The translations under genes were made by a program, and so were the position numbers. The notes below the pieces were generated by a model. That model was not told where the DNA came from. It did not search any database and was given only the letters and a program-made list of their open reading frames with translations. Shown piece after piece: positions 33,723 through 43,225 of a DNA stretch of 64,000 nucleotides. Positions within the stretch are counted from its first letter, which is position 1. Every line of letters starts with the position of its first letter. The DNA comes from Pseudomonadota bacterium (GTDB taxonomy: Bacteria; Pseudomonadota; Gammaproteobacteria; Burkholderiales; Burkholderiaceae_C). Location of the stretch: positions 124,001 through 188,000 of the forward strand of contig JAFEEG010000016.1 of assembly GCA_018241225.1 (NCBI GenBank). The letters are read 5' to 3'.

Positions 33723-35548
33723 GCTTCACGTCTTTCTTCGACTACACGATCAACGGCCTGATCATCGGCAACATCTATGCGTTGCTGGCGGTCGGGCTGG
33801 CGCTGATCTTCGGCGTTTCGCATCTCATCAACTTCGCGCACGGCTCGGTCTACACGGTGGGGGCCTACATCGGCTGGGCCGCCATCACCTTTTTGCACAC
33901 GCCGCTGCCACTCACCATCTTGCTGGTGGTGCTGGGCTGCGGCGCGTTGGGCATGCTGATCGAGCGCGTGGGTCTGCGGCCGCTGCAGGGCTCGGCGCGC
34001 ATTGCGCCGCTTCTGGCCACCATCGGCATCAGCTTCGTGCTCGACATCGCGGTGCAGCTGCTGGCCAGCCCCGACCCGCGTGCGCTGCCCACGCAGCTGC
34101 CCAACTGGCGCCTGCAGGTGGGCAGCGGCACCATCGGCGCGCTGGATTTGCTGATTGCCGGCATCGGCCTGGCGAGTGCGGCATTGCTCTTTGGCTTCCT
34201 GCGCTTCACCAAGCTGGGCTGGGCCGTGCGCGCCACGGCGCAAGACCGCGATGCGGCGCAGCAGATGGGCGTGGACGTGAACCGCGTCAACCTGAGCGTG
34301 TTCGCCATCGCCTCGGCCCTTGGCGGCCTGTCGGGCCTGCTGGTGGGCATGTACTACAACAACATCAGCCCGGCGATGAGCTTCCAGGCCACGCTCAAGG
34401 GCGTGGTGGCCACGGTGGTGGGCGGCGTGGGCAACGTGCCGGGTGCCATCGTGGGCAGCATGCTGCTGGGCCTGACCGAGAGCTATGGCGTGGCGCTGTT
34501 CGGCACGCCCTACCGCAATCTCTTCGCCTTCATCCTGCTGCTGGTGATCCTGGTGTGGCGGCCCAACGGGCTCTTTGGCCGCAAGCGCGCCTTGCCGCCC
34601 GAGCCGCTCACCGGCACCTTCATCGCACCGAGCAAGCCGTGGCGCGTGCCGCGCTGGCTGCTGGCGGGCCTGTTCGCCGCGGCGGTGGTGCTGCCGCTGG
34701 TCTCGCCGTCACCCTATGTGCTGCAGACGCTGACCAATGCCTGGCTCTATGCCGCGCTGGCCCTGGGTCTGACGCTGGTGGCCGGCACCATCGGGCAGAT
34801 CTCGCTGGGGCACGCGGGGTTGCTCGCCATCGGCGCCTATGCATCCTCGCTGCTGGTGCTGGACCTGCACCTGCCGGTGGGCACCAGCATCATCATGGCC
34901 GGACTGGTGACTGCGCTGGTGGGCACGGCGCTGATCTTTCCGTCGTTCAAGCTGCGCGGGCACTACGTGTCCATTGCCACGCTGGGCATCGGCGAGATCG
35001 TGGCGCTGACCATCCTCAACTGGGAAAGCCTCACGCGCGGGCCGGTCGGCGTGTCGGGCATTCCGCCGCTGTCGCTGTTCGGGCGCGATGCGTCGTCCAA
35101 CGAAGCCTTCTACTGGGCTGCCTTCGCCGCCATGGTGCTGCTGGCGCTGCTGCAGTGGCGGCTGCTGCGCTCGCACCTGGGCCGCACCTTCCGCGCGGTG
35201 CGCGAGGACGACGTGGCGGCGCGTTCGTATGGCGTGAGCCCGGACCGCTACAAGGCCATGGCCTTTGGCTTCGGCGGCTTCGCGGCCGGCGTGAGCGGTG
35301 CCTTCACCGCGCACCTGTATTCCTACATCAACCACGAGACCTTCACCTCGCAGATCTCGATCCTGGCGCTGACCATGGTGATCCTGGGCGGGCTCGGGAA
35401 CATCAGCGGCGCCGTGCTGGGCGCGGTGGCGCTGGTGAGCCTGCCCGAGCTGTTCCGCGTGACGGCCGAGTACCGCATGCTTATCTACGGCGTGGCGCTG
35501 CTGCTGTTGATCCGATTCCGCCCGCAGGGACTGCTGGGCACCGTCTGA
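33719..35548 (+). CDS. Fused LivH-LivM branched-chain ABC permease
   Basis: The 609-residue membrane protein joins two permeases. Residues 1 to about 290 are LivH-like ([39 protein letters not shown]). Residues from about 310 on are LivM-like ([40 protein letters not shown]). Fused LivHM occurs in other proteobacteria. It begins in ATGA overlap with the LivK-type gene and is followed by an OsmC-like gene and two ATPases. Confidence 0.93.
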   Translation: MSFTSFFDYTINGLIIGNIYALLAVGLALIFGVSHLINFAHGSVYTVGAYIGWAAITFLHTPLPLTILLVVLGCGALGMLIERVGLRPLQGSARIAPLLATIGISFVLDIAVQLLASPDPRALPTQLPNWRLQVGSGTIGALDLLIAGIGLASAALLFGFLRFTKLGWAVRATAQDRDAAQQMGVDVNRVNLSVFAIASALGGLSGLLVGMYYNNISPAMSFQATLKGVVATVVGGVGNVPGAIVGSMLLGLTESYGVALFGTPYRNLFAFILLLVILVWRPNGLFGRKRALPPEPLTGTFIAPSKPWRVPRWLLAGLFAAAVVLPLVSPSPYVLQTLTNAWLYAALALGLTLVAGTIGQISLGHAGLLAIGAYASSLLVLDLHLPVGTSIIMAGLVTALVGTALIFPSFKLRGHYVSIATLGIGEIVALTILNWESLTRGPVGVSGIPPLSLFGRDASSNEAFYWAAFAAMVLLALLQWRLLRSHLGRTFRAVREDDVAARSYGVSPDRYKAMAFGFGGFAAGVSGAFTAHLYSYINHETFTSQISILALTMVILGGLGNISGAVLGAVALVSLPELFRVTAEYRMLIYGVALLLLIRFRPQGLLGTV

Positions 35549-35567
35549 CTTTGTTCCGAAAGAACCC

Positions 35568-36146
35568 ATGAGCCATCTCAACGACTACCTGGCCGAGAAG
35601 CGCGAAGCCGTGCTCGCGCGCAACGCCGCCATCGATGCGGGCACGGCGCAGCCCCTGCAACTCAAGGCCCATGTGCGGGCCGAGGGGCGCAGTGGCGTGC
35701 GGCGTCTGCGCATCCGCGATCACCAGGTCATCAGCGACAGCCCGCCCGACTTTGCCGGCTACAACCTGGGCCCGAGTTCGCCCGAATTGCAGCTGGGCGT
35801 GCTGGGCACCTGCGTCACGCACATCTTCCTGATCCAGGCGTCGCTGCGGCAGGTGCCGCTCCAAAGCCTGGAAGTGGAGGTGAGCGGCATCATCGATCCG
35901 CGCGGCGGCAAGCCGGGCCACGAAGCCACGCCCATCTGGCCGCACGAGATTGGCTACACGGTGCACATCGACTCGCCCGCCAGCCGCGAAGACATCGCAG
36001 CGCTGTTCGAGGCGGTGGAGCAGAGCTGCCCCATATTGAACCTGCTGCGCAATCCGCAGGCCATCCGCTCCGAATTCAAGCTGGTCAACTCGCAGGCCGA
36101 GGCGGCCAATGCGGGAGGAGGGCGCGCCGATGTCCTGGTTGCTTGA
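35568..36146 (+). CDS. OsmC-like redox/peroxide protein
   Basis: A 192-residue protein with the OsmC pattern: SPELQLGVLGTCVTHIFLIQ holds the first reactive Cys, and EAVEQSCPILNLL the second. OsmC/Ohr proteins reduce organic hydroperoxides by two cysteines. It lies between the permease and ATPase genes of a Liv-type transporter and overlaps the next gene by 17 bases, so it is part of the operon. Its presence fits a pathway that makes peroxides or reactive thiol compounds. Confidence 0.82.
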   Translation: MSHLNDYLAEKREAVLARNAAIDAGTAQPLQLKAHVRAEGRSGVRRLRIRDHQVISDSPPDFAGYNLGPSSPELQLGVLGTCVTHIFLIQASLRQVPLQSLEVEVSGIIDPRGGKPGHEATPIWPHEIGYTVHIDSPASREDIAALFEAVEQSCPILNLLRNPQAIRSEFKLVNSQAEAANAGGGRADVLVA

Positions 36147-36972
36147 AGTCGAAGGCCTCACGCGGCGCTTCGGTGGCCTCACCGCGGTGGATGGCGTCAG
36201 CCTGAAGCTGGCCAAGGGCGAACTGCTCAGCGTGATCGGCCCCAACGGCGCGGGCAAGACCACGCTGTTCAACCTGGTGAGCGGCCTGGACACGCCCGAC
36301 GACGGCCGCGTGCGCTTCGAAGGCGAGGACGTCACCGGCTGGCCCGCGCAAGCGTTGGCGGCGCGCGGCCTGGCGCGCACCTTCCAGCATGGCCGTGTGT
36401 TCGCCAATCTCTCGGTGTTGGACAACGTGTTGGTCGGCGCGCACACGCGCCTGCAGGCAGCGCGGCCTCGGCTGGGTGGGGTGCCCAGCATCGGCGCCAT
36501 TGCCGAACTGGCGCTGGCCCTGGTGCAGCCGCCGCGCGTGAAGCGCGAAGAGCAGCGGCTGCGCGAAGAGGCGCTGGAAATCATCCAGCTCTTCGGCACG
36601 CGCCTGGCCCCGCGCATCGACCTCCCGGCCTACAGCCTGTCGTACGCGAACCGGCGCCGGGTGGAGATTGCCCGCGCCCTGGCGCTGAAGCCGCGCCTGC
36701 TGCTGCTGGACGAACCGACCGCCGGTATGAACGAGAGCGAGACGGCCGAGATGCTGGAGATCATCCGTGAGCTCAAGCAGCGCGGCCACAGCATCCTGCT
36801 CATCGAACACAAGCTGGACCTGGTGATGCAGCTGTCGGACCACGTCATCGTGCTGGACGACGGCCGCAAGATCGCCGAGGGCCTGCCCGATGCGGTGCGG
36901 CACGACCCGGCTGTCGTCGAGGCCTACCTAGGCCATCGCCATGTGGGCGAGAAGGCGCAGGTGGCCGCATGA
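36130..36972 (+). CDS. LivG-type ABC ATPase
   Basis: A 280-residue ATPase: Walker A (GPNGAGKTT), a LivG-type FQHGRVFANLSVLDNVLVG stretch, a degenerate signature (YSLSYANRRRVEIARAL) and Walker B (LLLLDEPTAGMN). The C-signature lacks the standard LSGGQ but LivG proteins often read LSYGQ, and this is a further variant. ATG 36130 is used because the domain starts there. It overlaps the next gene by ATGA. Confidence 0.92.
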   Translation: MSWLLEVEGLTRRFGGLTAVDGVSLKLAKGELLSVIGPNGAGKTTLFNLVSGLDTPDDGRVRFEGEDVTGWPAQALAARGLARTFQHGRVFANLSVLDNVLVGAHTRLQAARPRLGGVPSIGAIAELALALVQPPRVKREEQRLREEALEIIQLFGTRLAPRIDLPAYSLSYANRRRVEIARALALKPRLLLLDEPTAGMNESETAEMLEIIRELKQRGHSILLIEHKLDLVMQLSDHVIVLDDGRKIAEGLPDAVRHDPAVVEAYLGHRHVGEKAQVAA

Positions 36973-37811
36973 TCGCGACCGTGGCACGCGTGGGCCTGGC
37001 GCCGGCAGGGCGCTGGGGCAGCAGCGATTCCGAGCCCGTGCCAAGCAATGCGCGCGGCGCGGTGACCAAGGGCAGCGAGCCGCTCCTCTCGCTGCGCAGC
37101 ATCAACACCTTCTACGGCCCGGTGCAGGCGCACTTCGACCTGGACCTGCAGGTGCGCGAAGGCCAGATCGTGAGCCTGCTGGGCGGCAATGCCAGCGGCA
37201 AGTCCACCACCATGAAGGTGGTGCTGGGCCTGCTCAAGCCGCGCTCGGGCGAGGTGCGATTCAACGGCGAATCGATCCTGGCCTTAAGCACGCCGCAGGT
37301 CATCCGCCGCGGCATCGGCTCGGTGCCCGAGGCGCGCAGGCTGTTCCCGGCCATGACGGTGCGCGAGAACCTGCTGATGGGTGCCTATGCCCGCAACGAC
37401 CGCAAGGCGGTGGCCGAGGACCTGGAGCGCATGCTGGAGCTCTTCCCGCGCGTGGCCGAGCGCATCGAGTTCCAGGCCGGCACGCTGTCGGGTGGCGAGC
37501 AGCAGATGGTGGCGATGGCCCGCGCGCTCATGGGCCGGCCGCGCCTCTTGTGCATGGACGAGCCCACCATGGGCCTGTCGCCGCTGTACGTGGACAAGGT
37601 GCTGGAGCTCATCGCACGCATCAACCGGCAGGGCGTCTCCGTCTTCATGGTGGAGCAGAACGCCAGCCTGGCGCTGCAGATCGCGCACCACGGCTACGTG
37701 CTGCAGACCGGCCGCATCGTGCTCAGCGGCTCGGGCCAGGACCTGCTGGCCGACGCGCGCATCCGCGATGCCTACCTGGGCGGTGCCGACGCGGCCCGCA
37801 CCGCTTCCTGA
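36969..37811 (+). CDS. LivF-type ABC ATPase
   Basis: A 280-residue ATPase with an unusual N-terminal extension of about 38 residues before the domain (LSLRSINTFYGPVQAHFDLD). Walker A reads GGNASGKST, the signature is LSGGEQQMVAMARAL, and Walker B is LLCMDEPTMGLSPL. It completes the Liv-type importer. The extension is poor in structure and may not be translated if the true start is internal, but ATGA overlap supports the given start. Confidence 0.9.
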   Translation: MIATVARVGLAPAGRWGSSDSEPVPSNARGAVTKGSEPLLSLRSINTFYGPVQAHFDLDLQVREGQIVSLLGGNASGKSTTMKVVLGLLKPRSGEVRFNGESILALSTPQVIRRGIGSVPEARRLFPAMTVRENLLMGAYARNDRKAVAEDLERMLELFPRVAERIEFQAGTLSGGEQQMVAMARALMGRPRLLCMDEPTMGLSPLYVDKVLELIARINRQGVSVFMVEQNASLALQIAHHGYVLQTGRIVLSGSGQDLLADARIRDAYLGGADAARTAS

Positions 37812-37836
37812 TTTCTTCGTTCCTGGAACCACACAC

Positions 37837-38695
37837 ATGAGCCTTCCCCTCGACCACATCGTCATCGCCGTGCATGACCTGGAACAGACCATCGTCGACT
37901 ACGCGGAGCTGGGCTTCCACGTGCTGCGCGGCGGCGAGCATCCGGGCCGCAGCACGCACAACGCGCTGGTGGTGTTCGCCGACGGCAGCTACCTCGAACT
38001 GATCGCGTGGCGCTCGCCCGCGCCACAGGAGCGCTGGTGGCAACTGCTGCAGCGCCATGGCGAGGGCGTCGTCGACTACGCGCTGCTGCCGGCCAGCACC
38101 TCATCGACGGTGGCCGATGCGGCCCGTCGCGGCTTGCAGCTGGAAGGGCCGCTGGACGGCGGCCGCCTGCGTCCCGATGGCGAGCGGCTGCATTGGCAGA
38201 CAGCGCGGCCCGGCACGCCCGACCTGCCCTTCCTCTGCGGCGACATCACGCCGCGGCGCCTGCGCGCGCCGGAGGGCGGCGCCCGGGTGCATCCCAACGG
38301 CGCGCTGGGTGTGTCCAGCCTGGCGATAGCGGTGCAAGACCTCGACGCCACGCTGGCCCGCTACCGCGCGCTGCTGGGGAATGCCGACGGAGGTGCCGAC
38401 GCGGTGGGCCCGGCGGTGGTGCTGCCCGGCAGCGGTGTGCGCGTGGCGGTGGTGCGCATCGACCAGAGCTCGCTGGTGCTGTCATCGCCGCGTGATGCGG
38501 CGAGCGGGCCCTCCAGCCCGTTGGCGCAGCGCCTGGCGACGCGGCGAGGGTCCCTTTGGTTTCGTGCTTCGCAATGCCGATGCAGCGCGTTCGGGCGACG
38601 TGCTCGATGCGGCGCGCGCGCATGGCGCGCTCATCGAGTTCGAACTGGGCGAGTCGACCACGTCGACGGCGCTTGCTCAACCCGCGCTGAACTGA
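37837..38695 (+). pseudogene. VOC/glyoxalase-like protein, frameshifted
   Basis: The first 235 residues read as a VOC-family protein (LDHIVIAVHDLEQTIVDYAE at the start, then a second lobe GVSSLAIAVQDLDATLARYR). Near 38541-38546 the sequence moves by one base: GEGPFGFVLRNADAARSGDV and IEFELGES follow in the next frame and end at 38695. One extra base explains it. The intact product would be about 285 residues, an isomerase or dioxygenase-like enzyme of unknown substrate. It is the last gene of the Liv-type operon and meets the LysR gene tail to tail. Confidence 0.8.
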
Positions 38696-39708
38696 GCTTC
38701 GGCGAAGCGGTTCAGCGCCTGCGTGGCATGTTCTTCCTGCTGCAACGCAGGCTCAGGCACTGGCGGCCGCGCCGGCGTTCGTTCGCCCGGCGCGTCGCCC
38801 AGCGCCGCCTCGATGGTGGCGCGCGTGAGCATGGGCGAGAAGGACTCGATGAAGTCGAACACGAAGGCGCGCAAATAGGCGCCTCGCCGCACCGCGAGCT
38901 TGGTGGTGTTGATGCCGAACAGATGCCCCGCGTCGACCGCGCGCAGGCGGCTGTCGCGCTCCGACTCGAAGGCGATGCCCGCCACCACGCCCACGCCCAG
39001 GCCCAGCTCCACATAGGTCTTGATCACGTCCGCGTCCATGGCGGTGATCGCCAGGTTGGGCCTGAGCCCCGCCTGTGCAAAGGCCTGGTCGATGCGGTTG
39101 CGGCCGGTGAAGGCGCTGTCGTAGGTCACCAGCGGCCAGGCCGCCAGCCGCTCGATGGTGAGCGGGCCTTCCAGCAGCGGATGGCCCGGCGGCGCGATGA
39201 GCGAATGGGTCCAGCGAAAGCTCGGCAATGCCACCAGTTGCGGGTAGTCGCTCAGTGCCTCGGTGGCAATGCCCACGTCGGCCTCGCCGTCGAGCAGCAT
39301 CTGCGCGATCTGCTGGGGCGAGCCCTGGCGCAGGTGCAGCTTCACGTCGGGAAAGCGCCCGCGAAATTCCTGCACCGCGATCGGCAGCGCATAGCGGGCC
39401 TGCGAATGGGTCGCGGCAACGGAAAGAAGGCCGGTCTTCTGCGCCAGGAACTCCTGGCCGGCCTCGCGCAGGTTGCGGCTTTCCAGCAGCATGCGCTCGA
39501 TAATGGGCAGCAGGTGGCCGCCGGGTGCGGTGAGCCCGGTCAGGCGCTTGCCGGCGCGCACGAACAGTTCCAACCCGAGCTCTTCCTCGAGCTCGCGGAT
39601 CTGCCGGCTCACGCCCGGTTGCGAGGTATGCAAGGCCAGGGCGGCCTCGGTGAGATTGAAGCGGCAGCGCACCGCTTCGCGCACGGAGCGCAATTGTTGG
39701 AAGTTCAT
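38677..39708 (-). CDS. CysB-like LysR-family regulator
   Basis: A 343-residue regulator with the CysB-type start MNFQQLRSVREAV and helix-turn-helix SQPGVSRQIRELEEELGLEL, then a sensor domain. CysB and Cbl control sulfur and sulfonate genes and respond to sulfur state. ATG 39708 is chosen because the family starts there. It lies between two cluster operons and is divergent from the luciferase-like operon across 248 bases, so it very likely controls the whole cluster. Its tail overlaps the VOC gene by 19 bases. Confidence 0.9.
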   Translation of the reverse strand: MNFQQLRSVREAVRCRFNLTEAALALHTSQPGVSRQIRELEEELGLELFVRAGKRLTGLTAPGGHLLPIIERMLLESRNLREAGQEFLAQKTGLLSVAATHSQARYALPIAVQEFRGRFPDVKLHLRQGSPQQIAQMLLDGEADVGIATEALSDYPQLVALPSFRWTHSLIAPPGHPLLEGPLTIERLAAWPLVTYDSAFTGRNRIDQAFAQAGLRPNLAITAMDADVIKTYVELGLGVGVVAGIAFESERDSRLRAVDAGHLFGINTTKLAVRRGAYLRAFVFDFIESFSPMLTRATIEAALGDAPGERTPARPPVPEPALQQEEHATQALNRFAEAQFSAG

Positions 39709-39956
39709 CTTGCGCAATCGGAATGCGGTGCCACTCTGGAGCACCCAAGCCACGCATTCTGCAAAGCATTGATCGAAGTACGAACTACCGATTCGTTGCT
39801 TCTTCATGAGCGAATGATCTGAAGGGCAATGGACCTGTGCGGCTCCGCGCTTGCGCGCAAAACGCATAAGCACGCACCCAAAGCGTCGTTCACTTCGCGC
39901 CTTCGCCTTCCCATACTCGGCCGCTTTGCCGGACACGGAAAAAGGGAGCGTCCAAC

Positions 39957-41012
39957 TTGTCCAGACTGCAGCGACTGGGTTTCTTCACCCGCCTCTTAGA
40001 CAACGCCACCGCCAGCGACCGATACCGCCTGGCCACCGAGCAGATCGTTCATGCCGAGGCCCTGGGCTTCGATTCGGCCTGGGTGGCGCAGCATCACTTT
40101 CACGAAGCCGAAGGTGGCCTGCCTTCGCCACTGGTCTTCCTGGCCGCGGTGGCCGCCAAGACGCAGCGCATCCGCCTCGGCACCGGCATCGTCACCCTGC
40201 CGCTGGAGAACCCGGTGCGCGTGGCCGAGGACGCGGTGGTGCTGGACCTGCTCACCGGCGGACGGCTGGAGTTTGGCGTGGGCACGGGTGGCACACCATC
40301 GTCCTTCGCGGCCTTCGGCCTGCACAGCGAGCAGCGCGCTGAAGTCTTCGCCAACCATCTTGCGCTGCTGCGCGACGCCTGGGCGGGCCGGCCCCTGCCG
40401 GGTGGCGACCGACTCTATCCCTCGTCGCCGCAGTTGCTGGACCGCGTGTGGCAAGCGAGCTTCTCGGTGGCCGGTGCAGAGCGCGCCGGGCGCGCGGGTG
40501 ACGGCCTGATGCTCTCGCGCACGCAGCCTCGCACGGCCGAAGCACCGCATGCCTCGTTGGCCGACATCCAGTTGCCGTTGATCGATGCCTACCTGTCGGC
40601 CCTGCCGCCGGGCCGCTCGCTACGCATCGTGGGCTCGCGCTCGGTCTTCGTTGCGGACGACCGCGCGCTGGCGCGCCGGCTGGCCGAAGAAGGACTGCGA
40701 CGCAACCTCGTGCGACAGCCCGTGCCCGGTGCCGTGGCCGGCGACGCACCGCTGGACGTGCTGATCGCGCGGCAGGACGTGCATGTGGGCACGCCTTCGG
40801 ACGTGATCGCCTCGCTGCGCGCGGACCCGACGCTGGCGCATGTGACCGACCTGGTCTGCCAGGTGCACTCGGTCGATCCACCGCACCGCCACATCCTGCG
40901 CTCCATTGAGCTCATCGCCACCGAGGTGGCACCGGCCCTGGGTTGGCCGGGCGCACGGGCGACGACTTCCTCAACCACCCATCACGCATCCACCCTGCAG
41001 ACCATCGCATGA
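39957..41012 (+). CDS. Luciferase-like FMN-dependent monooxygenase
   Basis: A 351-residue LLM-class protein: LGFFTRLLDNATASDRYRL at the N-terminus, then AEALGFDSAWVAQHHFHEAE, IRLGTGIVTLPLENPVRVAE and GRLEFGVGTGG. These enzymes use reduced FMN and oxygen, often to cleave C-S bonds, with reductant from partners such as MsuE. The start is TTG at 39957, with GGGAG at proper spacing. The CMD and alkylhydroperoxidase-type genes follow, with an ATGA overlap. This trio matches a linked set of TIGRFAM-defined families (Avi_7169/Avi_7170-type), as I recall. Confidence 0.9.
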   Translation: MSRLQRLGFFTRLLDNATASDRYRLATEQIVHAEALGFDSAWVAQHHFHEAEGGLPSPLVFLAAVAAKTQRIRLGTGIVTLPLENPVRVAEDAVVLDLLTGGRLEFGVGTGGTPSSFAAFGLHSEQRAEVFANHLALLRDAWAGRPLPGGDRLYPSSPQLLDRVWQASFSVAGAERAGRAGDGLMLSRTQPRTAEAPHASLADIQLPLIDAYLSALPPGRSLRIVGSRSVFVADDRALARRLAEEGLRRNLVRQPVPGAVAGDAPLDVLIARQDVHVGTPSDVIASLRADPTLAHVTDLVCQVHSVDPPHRHILRSIELIATEVAPALGWPGARATTSSTTHHASTLQTIA

Positions 41013-41644
41013 CCGCACACGCATTTCCCGACGTGATCGACCAACTTGCCGGCATCCAGTCCGGTGGCGCGCTCGATGCCATCCGCAACCACCGGGCGCT
41101 CGCACGCCTCAACGCGCAGCAGAGCTACCAGTCGCTCTTCGAGCCCGCCGCACCCGCGGCAGGGCAGGGCAGCGCCTTCCGCGCGACGGAGCGCTTTGCG
41201 GTGGCGAGCTTTGTCGCCGCCCTGCACAAGCAGCCGGCCTTCGTGGCCTTCTATGCCGAAGGGCTGGCGCGCGCCGGCGCTCCCAAGGCCTTGCAGGAGG
41301 CCGTGACCGCAGCAGCGGAAGAGGGCGGCACGAGCGGCCCCTATGGCAGCTACCCGGCGGGCACGCTCAGTGCCGAAGACGTGGCCGGGCCGAACTACGT
41401 GGTGTCGGCCGCGCACCGCGCCGCGCTGGGCGTGCGCCTGTCGGCCGCGCTGGCGCATGCGCATCTGCTCGTGCTGCATCCGCGCGATGCCAAGGCCGAT
41501 GCGCTGCGCGCGCTGCTGGATGCCGACTGGTCGACCGACGACATCGTGACGCTGTCGCAACTGGTGGCATTCCTGTCCTTCCAGGTTCGCGTGGTGGTGG
41601 GGCTGCGGGCCCTGTCCGAAGCCTCCGAGGCTCCCGTGAATTGA
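41009..41644 (+). CDS. CMD-domain protein (Avi_7170-like)
   Basis: A 211-residue helical protein that begins by ATGA overlap with the monooxygenase. It has DVIDQLAGIQSGGALDAIRN and a carboxymuconolactone-decarboxylase-like C-terminal half, but I see no CxxC redox pair. It is always next to the following peroxidase-type protein in this gene set (family knowledge). Its biochemical role is unknown; a partner for the next protein is likely. Confidence 0.85.
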   Translation: MTAHAFPDVIDQLAGIQSGGALDAIRNHRALARLNAQQSYQSLFEPAAPAAGQGSAFRATERFAVASFVAALHKQPAFVAFYAEGLARAGAPKALQEAVTAAAEEGGTSGPYGSYPAGTLSAEDVAGPNYVVSAAHRAALGVRLSAALAHAHLLVLHPRDAKADALRALLDADWSTDDIVTLSQLVAFLSFQVRVVVGLRALSEASEAPVN

Positions 41645-41658
41645 TCGAAGAAGAAGAC

Positions 41659-42270
41659 ATGAGCATCGACACCCTGAAGCACCCGCACAACCACCCGCCT
41701 GCCGCCTTCACGCAGGCCAAACTCGAATGGTTGCCTTGGCTGGAGCCACTGCCCGAATCGCAATTGACCGAGCGGCACCGGGCCGGCCTGGTGGACGCGT
41801 CGCGCGCGGAGTCGCCGTACTTCATGCTGCTGGCGCGCGACCCCGACATCCTGGGCGCGCGCACCCGCACCGACAAGGACATCTTCTACAACCCCGACGC
41901 CGGCCTGCCGCGCGCCGAGCGCGAACTGGCCGCCGCCGCCACCTCGCGCTTCAACGGCTGCATCTATTGCGCCTCGGTGCATGCACGCTTTGCATCGCAC
42001 TTCTCGTCGCGCAAGGAAGACGTGCAGCGTCTGCTGGACGAAGGCGTGGGCACCACGCTTGACTCGCGCTGGGATGCGATCGTCGCCGCTTCGGTGGCAC
42101 TCACTCGGACACCGTCCTCGTTCGATGCTCGTCACGTCGAGGCTTTGCGCGGCCAGGGGCTGGATGACCTTGCGATCGCGGACCTCATCTACGCCGCTGC
42201 ATTCTTCAACTGGGCCAACCGGTTGATGCTGTCCCTGGGGGAACCGATCACTCCGAGCAGTACGTCTTGA
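41659..42270 (+). CDS. Alkylhydroperoxidase-domain protein (Avi_7169-like)
   Basis: A 203-residue AhpD-like protein with the redox motif NGCIYCASVHAR (CxxC plus His) and RAERELAAAATSRF before it. AhpD-type proteins reduce peroxides through the CxxC pair. It starts 14 bases after the CMD gene. It could remove peroxides formed by the monooxygenase or act on an intermediate. Confidence 0.9.
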   Translation: MSIDTLKHPHNHPPAAFTQAKLEWLPWLEPLPESQLTERHRAGLVDASRAESPYFMLLARDPDILGARTRTDKDIFYNPDAGLPRAERELAAAATSRFNGCIYCASVHARFASHFSSRKEDVQRLLDEGVGTTLDSRWDAIVAASVALTRTPSSFDARHVEALRGQGLDDLAIADLIYAAAFFNWANRLMLSLGEPITPSSTS

Positions 42271-42375
42271 AGATAGGCTTGGAGGACTCGAAGTCGGTTA
42301 GGCCCTTGGATTTGCCGGCAGACCTCCGACTCTGCACAACGACAATTCGGATGCAGTTCAAAGACCGCGTTGCCG

Positions 42376-42424
42376 CGAAAGCAGCCGAAAGAGGGGGCAG
42401 GGCGGAACTGCTGGATCGTGCCCC
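42376..42424. repeat. Dispersed GC-rich intergenic repeat, copy 4
   Basis: CGAAAGCAGCCGA, AAGAGGGGGCAGGGC, GGAACTGCTGGATCGTGCCCC: nearly the same as copy 1. It lies after the end of the oxidative cluster. Confidence 0.75.
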
Positions 42425-42487
42425 GAGCGGAAGTACGCTCTTGGTGAAAGCGGTCGTTCTCGGGCGAGCAGACAAAAACGGGTGTGC

Positions 42488-42778
42488 CTAGTAGAGGCAC
42501 ATGCCCATGAAAGGCCTCCGGTCGCGCCGTTCGCGACCCACTAAGAGAATGGCTGGCTCCTCCTGCGGCTGGCCATACTCCCGGTGGCCGCGAACGTTCT
42601 CCGTGAGACAACGGACCAGCTCGGCATCGCCTTGTGGCTTCCACCCTCCAAAGGTCTTCTGCGCTGCCTCGAAGTACTTTCGAGCACTGGCGTTTGCGAG
42701 GCCGGACATCTCCTGTGATTGCGCAAAGCGAGTGATGAGCTCCACGTTGGCGGTGGAAAGGTTGACGAAGGGTCGCAT
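42488..42778 (-). CDS. Small phasin-like hypothetical protein
   Basis: A 96-residue protein starting MRPFVNLSTANVELITRFAQ and continuing with SARKYFEAAQKTFG. Amphipathic helices of this type recall phasins, which coat polyhydroxyalkanoate granules, but similarity is weak. GAAGAG lies just before ATG 42778; a TTG at 42790 is possible. No other storage-granule gene is near. Confidence 0.45.
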   Translation of the reverse strand: MRPFVNLSTANVELITRFAQSQEMSGLANASARKYFEAAQKTFGGWKPQGDAELVRCLTENVRGHREYGQPQEEPAILLVGRERRDRRPFMGMCLY

Positions 42779-42790
42779 CAGGCTCTTCAA

Positions 42791-43225
42791 AGGGAATCAT
42801 TCCTAGGTGGGGACAATCGTCGACATCGAGAATCCGCCCTCTGTGGGTGGGCGCCGAGGCCGTCTCTGCCAGCGCCGACTGACTGTCATACAGAAGCATG
42901 GAGCAATCCACGGCGCTTGTATGTGCGCCGGCCCACGCAGAAGCGGTGTCCAATCGTCGCGATGCTGTTGCAGGAATCGGCATGCTTGAATTCGGCCGAT
43001 CCTTGAGGCGTGGAACATGAGGTCACTATCCAAGGGCACAAGCGCTCGCGACCGCGAGAACGCAGGCAAAGACAACCCATCTTGCCGAGAAGATTGATCG
43101 ACGAAGTTCGCTGCTACTTGCAGCCGAGTTCGCGGTTACCAATTTGGACCAGATCTGTCGACAGCTTCCGGCCCTTTGGATCTCGAACTCCATCGGGAGG
43201 GAAGCAACGAGGCTGGTGCACGAGG
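42791..43225. other. Gene-free stretch
   Basis: About 430 bases; several overlapping frames on both strands, none with a recognisable family or a good ribosome-binding site. Confidence 0.5.

Noticed and set aside
42719..43075. Overlapping frames on both strands before the peptidase gene
   Set aside because: Neither has a ribosome-binding site or recognisable motif, and they exclude each other.
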